Assembly: GCA_022606425.2 (NCBI GenBank)
Contig: JAHDVF020000657.1
Location: 1,054,001 to 1,118,000, forward strand
Reading direction: 5' to 3'
DNA from: Lepidostoma basale
Taxonomy: Eukaryota > Arthropoda > Insecta > Trichoptera > Lepidostomatidae
DNA length: 64,000 bases
Below the pieces are notes generated by a model, which was given only the letters and a program-made list of their open reading frames with translations, searched no databases and was not told the origin of the DNA. The position numbers and the translations under genes are program-made. Shown here piece by piece: positions 53,995 through 61,599 of the stretch; the stretch's first letter is position 1; every line of letters starts with the position of its first letter.

Positions 53995-54150
53995 CAATTA
54001 GACGACCTAGATTTGGATGGCAGAATGAAATTGGGAGAGATGCAGCGAAATTGTTACGAGTGTCAAGTTAAAGGGTCAAAGCAGAAAACATGAAGAGTTG
54101 GAGGCGAGGAATAATGAAGGCTAAAGCTCGGTATGGGCTGTAGGGCTTCT
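53995..54150 (+). mobile_element. Probable LINE protein end
   Basis: Translation RRPRFGWQNEIGRDAAKLLR ... MKSWRRGIMKAKARYGL resembles the GRPRxRWxDEIxxD ... WRxxIxKAKAxxGL end of a LINE ORF. Short and without tail. Confidence 0.45.
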
Positions 54151-54219
54151 TTCTTATTTATTATCTAGAATGAAATTTTACCAAGAATTTCAAATAACTC
54201 ACATATTGAAATATCCTGG

Positions 54220-54510
54220 TAAAATTCCATAGCATGGAATGGCACCAGCTTATATATCTGAACTCTACATCAACGAGAACCAGAATGTCATACAGTCTAC
54301 ATTGCGATCGGTAGACTGACTGTGCCAAAACGTTGTTCTAGCACAAATTTTGGCAACCGAGCCTTCGCGGTAGCCGGCCCTTCAGCCTGGAACAATCTTC
54401 CAGAAAACCTCAAGTGCATTGAGAATCAGTCAGAGTATATATAGTTCGAGACTCAAAACGCGCATTTTCAAATTATCCTCTCCTGATAAGATCGACTGAG
54501 TCGGGTACAG
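54220..54510 (+). mobile_element. CR1/L2-type LINE, C-terminal fragment
   Basis: Frames give GMAPAYISELYINENQNVIQ, RSVDRLTVPKRC, NRAFAVAGPSAWNNLPENLK. This is the RAFxxAxPxxWNxLPxxL signature of CR1/L2/Jockey-superfamily ORF2 ends. Several frame breaks. Confidence 0.85.
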
Positions 54511-54611
54511 CCCTCATACTAAATATGTTTATTTTTTTAACAAGTTCATAATTTATATATACGAGTATATACTTATATTTGAGATGAGTAATTCATAATA
54601 ATGGCGCTCTA

Positions 54612-55125
54612 TAAATTATCCAACAACAACAACAAACCATCATGCCGTTTCCACGCAGGGGTAGGCAGAGAGAATGGACCGCCACACTACTCTATCCTGA
54701 GATACCTTTCTAGGATCCTCCACATTCATACAGGGAGTCATAAGCACACGTCGATTCTTCCGGCTTCTGACATGACCAACCTTTAAAATTTGATTAATTT
54801 ATTCATGCCATGTTTTCTTCGGTCTACTTAGACTCCGTACTCCATTTATATAATTTTTTAATCATTCTTTCTTCACCCATGCGCTCCATATGTCCGAACC
54901 AACGCAGCGATCTTTTCATAATTTTGTTCATAATACCTTCTTTCGCTCTACATTCCTTTCTACAATAATATCAGCATTTGATATTCTGTCGTACATCGTT
55001 CTACCACACATACGTCTTAGGGACCTCATCTCAACCGCATTTATTCTGTTCTCATCTTTCTTCTGCCAGTTCCATGCTTCGCTTTCATACATAAAGGTGG
55101 GACCAGAACTCCATTGTGAAATTAT
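54612..55125 (-). mobile_element. SAYP-family LINE, 3' fragment, (TTG)n tail
   Basis: Minus strand: GVLVPTFMYESEAWNWQKKD, ENRINAVEMRSLRRMCGRTM, YDRISNADIIVERNVERKK-like, KRSLRWFGHMERMGEERMI, VGHVRSRKNRRVLMTPCMNV. Ends with TGCG hairpin (stem mutated, CCCCTGCGTGG) and (TTG)n. Confidence 0.9.
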
Positions 55126-55635
55126 CCAATATATTATAATTATTATTATTATATTGCATTATTTTTTTTACTATATTATATTTTAGTATGAGTTTCAAAC
55201 CTGCTCCAAATTATATATTTATAATAGTTCATCTTAACAACGTACAATTATTTGTATTGATAAAATTCTAAAAATAGTCTGAGAAATATATTGGATTACT
55301 TACGAAGATCCGGGTAATCATTTTTTTATCACATTTTAACGTGTTTCGTGTATTTATGTAAGATTTATACCCGGCTACGTATGCTCCGTTCGATGGTTAA
55401 AAAATCTCATATGTGTTCAATAAATTACGGTTGCCAAATGACTTGGAAGTGATAGCCAAGAAGCGCAAGTAAATCAATGTTAGAAAATAATACTGCCCAA
55501 CTGACAAACGCGATTAGAAGATGGATATTTTTCAATTTATGATTTACGTATTGTATTAGCCGGGACATGATGTACCTTCACTTAACTAATCATGTTTGTT
55601 TTAGTTTACTCTGTAAAATTATTTTTTGATTGCAG
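55126..55635. other. Putative intron sequence upstream of the candidate exon
   Basis: No repeat recognised. 55330-55530 is fairly balanced (ACCCGGCTACGTATGCTCCG). It ends in a pyrimidine-rich run TTATTTTTTGATTGCAG. Confidence 0.35.
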
Positions 55636-55750
55636 TGTCCGAAATGAATTATCGATGGTAACACATTACATGGATAGACGTAAATCTTCGCGGACGGAAC
55701 GGTTGGTTCCCGACCCAAAAGACGTGAATACATCTTTAGCAGAAGAGTAA
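55636..55750 (+). CDS. Candidate terminal coding exon of an unidentified host gene
   Basis: Acceptor ATTATTTTTTGATTGCAG ends at 55635. The exon opens with one base completing a codon, then 37 codons: VRNELSMVTHYMDRRKSSRT, ERLVPDPKDVNTSLAEE, and TAA at 55748-55750. Base composition is clearly less A/T-rich than the flanks. The sequence is hydrophilic with a basic RRKSSRTER run (a plausible phosphorylation-type motif) and an acidic end, typical of a cytoplasmic C-terminal tail. AATAAA-like ATAATAAAGT lies at about 55794, a possible polyadenylation signal. The gene is not recognised; upstream exons would lie outside the repeats, at 5' positions in or before this window. A chance open exon of this length is possible. 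Confidence 0.5.
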
Positions 55751-55754
55751 TTTT

Positions 55755-56090
55755 TCATCATAATCAATTAGTTAAATGCTTGTTAAAAATATAATAATAA
55801 AGTCTGTAGGACAAAGTGTAAAATGCAAATAAAAATTAGAATGAAAGCATCATGAACAAAATAATTAAAAAATATTTATAAAACATATTTAATCTAATTT
55901 TCATATGAAGCACACGTTTTGTAGTTAAACATTTAAAACTTTTAAATATTAAATAATAAAACACTTTGTATTTTAAAACGGTATGGTTATAATAATTAGG
56001 ACCTTAGATTAACCAGGACAGTATAATAACTTAACGTGTGTTTTATTAATTTATATATATTAAGTTAACAAATTTAATCGAAAATACAAG
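55755..56090 (+). other. Possible 3' UTR then A/T-rich sequence
   Basis: Contains an AATAAA-like signal near 55795 and nothing else recognised. Confidence 0.35.
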
Positions 56091-56260
56091 CCAAAACGTC
56101 TGTTTTTTTAGAAGATTTATTGTAATTTATGTTCACGACATGTTTCGCTTTTCTAATGCCTTAGATGGGCGAAACATGTCATTCATAACTTCTAGAAATC
56201 AGACGTTTTTATTTGTATTAATTATTTATAATGGAGTTTTACATAATTTTTCCAGAAACA
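56090..56260. mobile_element. Palindromic family F hammerhead element
   Basis: Left half GTCTGTTTTTTTAGAAGATT, TTCACGACATGTTTCGCTTT (minus core); right half CTAATGCCTTAGATGGGCGA, AACATGTCATTCATAACTTC, TAGAAATCAGACGTTTTTAT. The plus core has GCC/GGGC, GAAA, CATG and TC but lacks the TTGATAA segment. Confidence 0.65.
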
Positions 56261-56294
56261 ATAAAACATGTCTAGTATTTTGTTCACTCGTTCT

Positions 56295-56370
56295 TTAGTT
56301 TCGACCGGTTTCGGCAGCTGCCAATCCTGAATATGGCACCGGACTGCCAAAACCGGTTGTAACCAAAGAT
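56295..56370. mobile_element. Inverted pair of family G hammerhead cores
   Basis: CGACCGGTTTCGGCAGCTGC (minus side) and CCGGACTGCCAAAACCGGTT (plus side) surround CAATCCTGAATATGGCA. On the plus strand CTGAATA, GGCA..TGCC and AAAAC are a decayed core with the CCGG palindrome. Confidence 0.55.
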
Positions 56371-56504
56371 CAAGTGGAATATGAGTGGATATGTATTATT
56401 TTGTTTATTTAAAATGAACTAGTACACGACGAAATATAAAAAAAAGTCTATGAATATAAGAGAAAAAAATAACTTATTATTTCAAATAAAAAACATGAAT
56501 ATTT

Positions 56505-56610
56505 TTAATAATTAAGAGTTCATTTAGAAGGTTTGAACCCATAGAAAGTATAATATATATGTATGAAGAAATAATGGTAAAAATATGTGCGTTTACTATG
56601 TGAATAGAGC
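56505..56610 (+). mobile_element. Decayed SAYP-family LINE piece
   Basis: TAAGAGTTCATTTAGAAGGT, TTGAACCCATAGAAAGTATA and GAAGAAATAATGGTAAAAAT follow the KGSLRWFGHMER..EERMVK coding order with many changes. Confidence 0.5.
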
Positions 56611-56874
56611 GAGTTTTCTTTCTCATTCGATTCTTTTCTACACTCAACGTTACCTATACATTAAATTATTTCAAGTGAACCAGCTGCTAAAAAAATACGG
56701 ATACATATTAGACTTCTAAAAGGATAAGAACTTTAAGCTTGCACAAAAGTTTAGTTAAACATAAATGAAACGAGTGTGCTTTATAATTTCATTGTTAAAT
56801 TTGTATATTCATTACACTGTGAGTAACGCAATAGATTCAATATGGTTGCCATTAATAATAAATAATAACATATG

Positions 56875-57225
56875 GCGACCAATACTTATATTTGGCTTTG
56901 AAGTAAGGGCAGACACAATAAGGACCAAACATTTTTTGAGTACTTCCGAGATGAAGACACTGAGAACGATAGCAGGCAAAACACTAAAAGATCACGTGGG
57001 GAATACCAGAATTAGAAAGATATATGAGATACACGAAGAAGGGACTGGCACGATGGTGTCCAAAGAATGAACGCCACTAGACTGCCCTATATTGCACTAC
57101 AAATGGTGAAAGACCTCCTAAAAGATGGAAGGACAACTGGAAGACTACCTTACAGGAGGAGCAACACTCTGGAAAACATACCACATAACAGTTAGGTCTA
57201 CAACGAGGAAGAAGACGAATAAGTA
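56875..57225 (+). mobile_element. LINE C-terminal fragment, 'YAVETRADT' lineage
   Basis: PILIFGFEVRADTIRTKHFL, STSEMKTLRTIAGKTLKDHV, GNTRIRKIYEI, then frameshifts and CTTGTATATT-type decay, with GGTCTACAACGAGGAAGAAG ACGAATAAG at the end. Same family as 15544-16245. Confidence 0.8.
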
Positions 57226-57234
57226 GATAAACTT

Positions 57235-57350
57235 AAGGCGTTAACACTGTGAAATTCCATAATGACGAATTTCAATGAATTAAAACATTGTTTTTTTCCA
57301 CTTTTGAGGTTATTTTTTTCGACATGTTTCGAAGACCTTCATCATCTGGA
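57235..57350. mobile_element. Family C/D-related element with hammerhead-like core
   Basis: GTTAACACTGTGAAATTCCA resembles the family C flank. The minus core 57321-57349 reads CAGATGA, extra T, stem GAAG-GT-CTTC, GAAA, palindrome CATG, TC. The stem sequence differs from families C and D. Confidence 0.55.
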
Positions 57351-57455
57351 GAACGATATGAACTATAATAAAATAGTTTATTTGTCTTTTTATTTTTTAT
57401 ATACTTGTATATACCTGTTCAACACCAACTTTAAAAAAATAAAAATTACAAATCA

Positions 57456-57488
57456 GACATGTTTCGGACAACCAATCCTTCCTCAGTT
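57456..57488 (-). ncRNA. Hammerhead ribozyme-like core, family D, left
   Basis: Minus strand: CTGAGGA (57486-57480), extra A, stem II GGAT-TGGTT-GTCC (one G-U pair), GAAA (57465-57462), palindrome CATG, TC. The T-G pair in place of C-G still pairs, as expected for a selected stem. Confidence 0.75.
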
Positions 57489-57654
57489 ATAATATAAAGA
57501 TACATATTTAAAATTGTTTACAAATATGAACAGGTTTGACAGATGTTATAAAGATTTATTTTATAACATCTGGGTTCAGGTAATTAATTTCAAATTTATT
57601 TGATTATTTATAATAAACAATTTTATTATATTTTAAATATTTATCTTTATAATA

Positions 57655-57692
57655 TCACTGAGGAAGGACTGGTTGTCCGAAACATGTTTGAT
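57655..57692 (+). ncRNA. Hammerhead ribozyme-like core, family D, right
   Basis: CTGAGGA (57658-57664), extra A, stem II GGAC-TGGTT-GTCC fully paired (57666-57678), GAAA (57679-57682), palindrome CATG (57683-57686), TT. It has all canonical core bases and is one of the best candidates in the window for testing self-cleavage. Confidence 0.8.
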
Positions 57693-57829
57693 ATGTAATT
57701 TTAATTTAAAAAAAGTTAGTGTTGAATATATAAAGTATATAAAAAAGAAAAAGACAAATAAAACATCTACAATACAACGTATGGCGAACATAGAAGAAAT
57801 AAAATAGTATATATCGTTTTCCCGGTGAT

Positions 57830-58560
57830 GAACTAATAAAATAAATTCAAAAGTGGAAAAAAACAGTGTTTTAATTCATAAAAATTCGTCAAGAAGAAGT
57901 AGTAATAAATCTGTACATGAAACTTTTCGAAATTGTATTCGAGTATGGTAAAACAATTCTGACATTATAATGATTTAAATACAGTACTTGATTTCTAATG
58001 CAAACAACATTTAAATATGATGTATGACCAACTCACTTTAGCAATATTTCATGAAGATCCAAATTGCGGTCGGCAGCCAAAAATTAGTACATCGTGTTTT
58101 TTACTCTCTCCGTGAAAAGATTTGAATTTTTTTTTTAGTAAATACCGGGTGATTTATATTCGAAATCGGTTGACGCAAGATGGACCGCAGGAAGAAATGT
58201 TATTATTTATTCATCGATTCGTTACATTGAACATTAGCAAAAATCAATTAGTGGCGTTGGTTTTTTTTTTTGCTGGCGATATTAATTTTATTTCTCTCTC
58301 TAGGCGCCATCTTGGAGAACTGTCAGTCTGTCTGCGCATGGCATGTATTGCAAAATATATTTTTTGAATTCGCTTTTAGAAGACATTCATTTATTTTTAA
58401 GAGACTATGCTGAAGGGAAATACGTTTAACTCCTGATTCTAAAGACATTGGTTTGAAACGTGCTACACGATTGAGTTATTAATACTCCTTATAGTAATGT
58501 ACATATAAAAATATATATTTATATATATTAGGAATAACATAATAACTATGGTGTTCTTGT
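57830..58560. other. Unassigned stretch
   Basis: Contains 58290-58360 with TCTCTCTCTAGGCGCCATCT, which looks acceptor-like but leads into a short frame (81-codon plus frame 58122-58367). No repeat assigned. Confidence 0.35.
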
Positions 58561-58581
58561 ATCCACTAATTATTAAAAACA

Positions 58582-58700
58582 TATTAAAAAACACGACATA
58601 TTTCGGAGGATACCTCCATATTCAGGTGTAAAAATATAATCTTATATTTTTACACCTGAAGATGGAGGTATCCTCCGAAATATGTCGTGTTTTTTTAATA
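58582..58700. mobile_element. Near-perfect palindromic pair of family C hammerhead cores
   Basis: 58582-58640 (TTAAAAAACACGACATATTT ... TGTAAAAATATAA) is the reverse complement of 58641-58698 apart from one or two bases. The plus core is CTGAAGA (58656-58662), stem GGAGG-TATC-CCTCC (58664-58676), GAAA, TATG, TC. The minus core is the same but CTGAATA. As RNA the whole unit could fold into one long hairpin, competing with the ribozyme fold. Confidence 0.85.
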
Positions 58701-58829
58701 GTTAGTGGATTAAACAAAGTTATTTTCAATTTCCTAAGTATAAAACTATATTAATCTTGTGGCTTGAAAGTGTAATATTTTTAGAAAGTGTAATATCAAT
58801 AAATTGAAACTAACATGTGAAGTTTGGTG

Positions 58830-59075
58830 TTATGTTAATATATACAACTTCCAAAAATTTGTCAGACATGGTGGTCGTAAGAAAGGTGGAATGGGGAATG
58901 TTGTATTACATAAAGCGTGCGCTTAACCCAACCCATGACAGGTCATAAGTCCTGTAAACACCTCGGTCACCATATTCTGTTTCCAATTTGCATCTTCGTC
59001 TCAATTGAGATAAAATTAATCCTTGAATTGATAACCTGCAATGGGTAAAATCTAGTATTTGTATACATTCAAAAT
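58830..59075 (+). repeat. Interspersed repeat R3, copy
   Basis: TATATACAACTTCCAAAAAT, TTGTATTACATAAAGCGTGC, CCATGACAGGTCATAAGTCC and TGATAACCTGCAATGGGTAA follow the order of 21215-21570. Confidence 0.75.
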
Positions 59076-59089
59076 GTTGTAATATCTTT

Positions 59090-59195
59090 ATTAATAAAAT
59101 TGAAAAATTAAATAAAGTATAAAAGTAAGTTTTTATCGTATAACTTTCTTACGATCGATTGAATGATTTTTCCATACTATAATACTTATAGAACA
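59090..59195. repeat. About 100-bp direct repeat, copy 1
   Basis: TTAATAAAATTGAAAAATTA, TCGTATAACTTTCTTACGAT and CGATTGAATGATTTTTCCAT recur at 60637-60742 with no difference noticed over about 98 bases. It contains a short internal palindrome at CGTATAACTTTCTTACGATCG. Confidence 0.9.
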
Positions 59196-59199
59196 CAAA

Positions 59200-59720
59200 A
59201 TAAGTTTTTTAATTTAATTATAAATAGAATCAAATAATGAACAATATTTTGCGACACAAGTCAAATAAATTTTACGATTGTATAAAAAAAAATTTTTTTG
59301 GTTGCAAACTATCGTATTAAATTGTGTATTGATTACACAGTACCGGAACGAACGGATGTTATTTTTACCACACGAAGAGAAAATTTAAAAAAAAATTACC
59401 AAATGCGTGAAGTTTTCTTTTTACTAGACAAATTGTTAAAGGTTACTAAAGTGTTATGTTTAAACATAAAACAAAGAATTAGAGAAACAGCTGTTAATTG
59501 TTATATGCGGCATCTATAGGGTGATGTTTGAACTACACTATATTATTCAATCACTTTACACGTTGCACAGTTAGCTTTTGTGTTTCACACCAATTGGGAT
59601 CAAAATCGTTTTTGGATTTTTTGATACCAACTTTGTAATGTCTACAAAAAAAAATCCATTATAATGCTATGATGGCAGTGCACAATAGCGTTCTTGTGCC
59701 GACCTGGCATTGTGATGTAC
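59200..59720. other. Unassigned stretch with a 73-codon frame
   Basis: The frame 59298-59519 has a plausible helical composition, but no domain, splice or promoter evidence. 59670-59703 is a small SAYP piece (GGCAGTGCACAATAGCGTTC). Confidence 0.35.
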
Positions 59721-59722
59721 AG

Positions 59723-60335
59723 CCCTTATTATTATTAATATTATTATTATTTTGTTGAATCGCTCTTTACATTATTACAGCGTGAACCAAATCGATGTAA
59801 ATGGTCGATAAATCGATACACACAACAACAACAAACGATCACACCGTTTCTCTGGAAGAATAGGCAGAGAGAATGGACCGCCACACTACTCTATCCTGAC
59901 ATACCTCTCTAGATTCCACCACATTCATCCACGTCGATTCTTCCGACTTCAAATTTGACCGACCTTTAAAATTGGATTAATTTGGTTATGTCATGTTTTT
60001 CTCGGTATTCCTCGATTCCGAAATCCATTCACATCATTAACGTATACTTTCTATACCGCTCTCTTCATATATGCTTTCCATACTTTCAAATCAACGCAGT
60101 GATCCTTATATATAAATTTATTTATAATACTTTCATCCGCTCTCATTTCTTCCTTATATCAGGATTTGAAATTCAGTCGTACATAATTTTATAACATATA
60201 CGTCTAAGGGATATCATCTTTACCGTATTTATTTTTTTCTCATCCTTCTTCTGCCAGGTCCATGCTTCGCTTCTATACATAATTGTTGGAACTAAAACCG
60301 ATACACTATTTACGATTTCTAGTTTGCAAGGTTTA
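59723..60335 (-). mobile_element. SINE 1 end joined to a SAYP-family LINE, (TTG)n tail
   Basis: 59723-59815 is the (AAT)n side of SINE 1. From 59820 (TTG)n, a decayed terminal hairpin and the minus-strand LINE follow: RRSKFEVGRIDVD, SIKGSLR, YDRISNPDI and LRRIC, up to SEAWTWQKKDEKKINTVKMI at about 60240. The tail of one sits against the tail of the other, so one inserted into the target-site tail of the other. Confidence 0.8.
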
Positions 60336-60636
60336 TTAGTTGGATCATTGAAATATGGACGCTCAACCCATTCCACTTTTACGGACCAGACGTGAGAGTA
60401 TGCAACAGATAACTCGTTAAATCATGATCCGAATCTTACAAATCTCTCGCACAGGATCGGATTTCGATCTAGTAAAAAAAAGGATGGAAAAGTTTGCACA
60501 TTCTGGGTGTGGGATTATTTTATTAATTTTTTTTACTTTATACATGATTTTTATTTCATTCCATAATTAACAGTATAATAATAATTAAAATAATAATAAT
60601 AAGAATACTCTAACTTCTTACTCTAACACTCTAACT

Positions 60637-60742
60637 ATTAATAAAATTGAAAAATTAAATAAAGTATAAAAGTAAGTTTTTATCGTATAACTTTCTTACG
60701 ATCGATTGAATGATTTTTCCATACTATAATACTTATTGAACA
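60637..60742. repeat. About 100-bp direct repeat, copy 2
   Basis: Direct copy of 59090-59195 at an offset of 1547 bases; similarity stops sharply at ACTTATTGAACA. Confidence 0.9.
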
Positions 60743-60744
60743 AC

Positions 60745-60975
60745 TCTAACTTTATAAGCACCGTTTTTGTGATGTAATCACTTCAAGGGCGCATTAAGAA
60801 GTGTTTTAAATCTAAATGTGAACGCTTCATCTGATTGATATTCGCGATCGATTAGAAATTATAATAGAACAAAATATGCAAGTTCTAAATTGGGTATGAA
60901 ATATGAAAAAAAGGGTTTTCAACTTACGTCTGAAGTCTGTCGGATCATTTATGCATCTGAGGTGTGAAGGAAGAT
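60745..60975 (+). repeat. Unclassified interspersed repeat R1, copy 2
   Basis: Reverse complement of 6490-6690. It continues into GCTGATGGACTGGCTACTGC AAGCGCTTGATCCCCGAAAT (60985-61040), which may be part of the same element. Confidence 0.65.
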
Positions 60976-61047
60976 TGTTCCAAGCTGATGGACTGGCTAC
61001 TGCAAGCGCTTGATCCCCGAAATTTGTACTAGGGCAACGCTCTGGCC

Positions 61048-61260
61048 CAACTAACTAACTAACTAACTAACTAACCATCACGCCGTCTCTCCGAAAGGGT
61101 AGGCAGAAAGAATGGACTGACACACTTTAACCGATGCGGCATTCCATCCTTCTCTTTTCGCCCCGCGGGAGACGCGGTGTAATGGGTTGCGAACCTCATC
61201 GTCACCAATAGGCATCTCTCGCGCACAGTTCGATCGTTTTGGCTCAACTAATCTTCCTAT
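61048..61260 (-). mobile_element. LINE 3' end, short-body variant with SAYP terminus, GTTA tail
   Basis: An uninterrupted minus frame: CAREMPIGDDEVRNPLHRVS, RGAKREGWNAASVKVCQSIL, SAYPFGETA, stop, then TTAGTTAGTTAGTTAGTTAG. It is the best copy of this variant; the coding frame runs into the shared terminal hairpin. Confidence 0.85.
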
Positions 61261-61419
61261 TGCCAAGGAGCACATTTTATATTTATTATTAATGTCGTTT
61301 ATTAAAAATTATGGGTAGAAATTCATTGTTAATGGACGAACGATCAATAAAATATACAAACATATTTTTATTACAGAAATTTAGTTTAATATTTTCTTAT
61401 AAAACTACTTTTCTCTCTA

Positions 61420-61588
61420 AGTGGCGTCTACTCTTCGAAGGTTTGGCGATCATCAAGGGTATTTCCACCTTGTTGACTGTGACCCTGAACAGCGATGTGG
61501 TGCTACTTCTGAACCATTGTCTTAAATTGTGCTGCCAAGAGATTCTTCTCCGACCTGGTCCTCTTCTTCTTGGTATTTTTCTCTGAAT
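61420..61588 (-). mobile_element. LINE C-terminal fragment, 'GPGRRRISW' lineage
   Basis: Minus strand translates IPRRRGPGRRRISWQHNLRQ, WFRSSTTSLFRVTVNKVEIP, LMIAKPSKSRRHLERK. The RRxGPGRRRxSWxxNLRxWF ... LFRxAVNKVxIAxMIA block is a widespread insect LINE protein end. The 91-codon plus frame over it is antisense. Confidence 0.85.
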
Positions 61589-61599
61589 TAATAAAAATA

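Larger units (their letters stand above)
57440..57820. mobile_element. Hammerhead-bounded element, family D
   Basis: Minus core at 57456-57488 and plus core at 57655-57692 face outward. Inverted flanks include TTTTATTTTTTATATACTTG (left) and TATAAAGTATATAAAAAAGA (right). The interior is about 165 bp without a frame and contains GACAGATGTTATAAAGATTT, which is shared with 25840. Right flank CTACAATACAACGTATGGCG also occurs inverted near 45260 and 25500. Confidence 0.75.

Noticed and set aside
61311..61586. 91-codon plus-strand frame with hydrophobic segments, possible membrane protein
   Set aside because: The minus strand encodes the conserved GPGRRRISW LINE protein end, so this frame is antisense.
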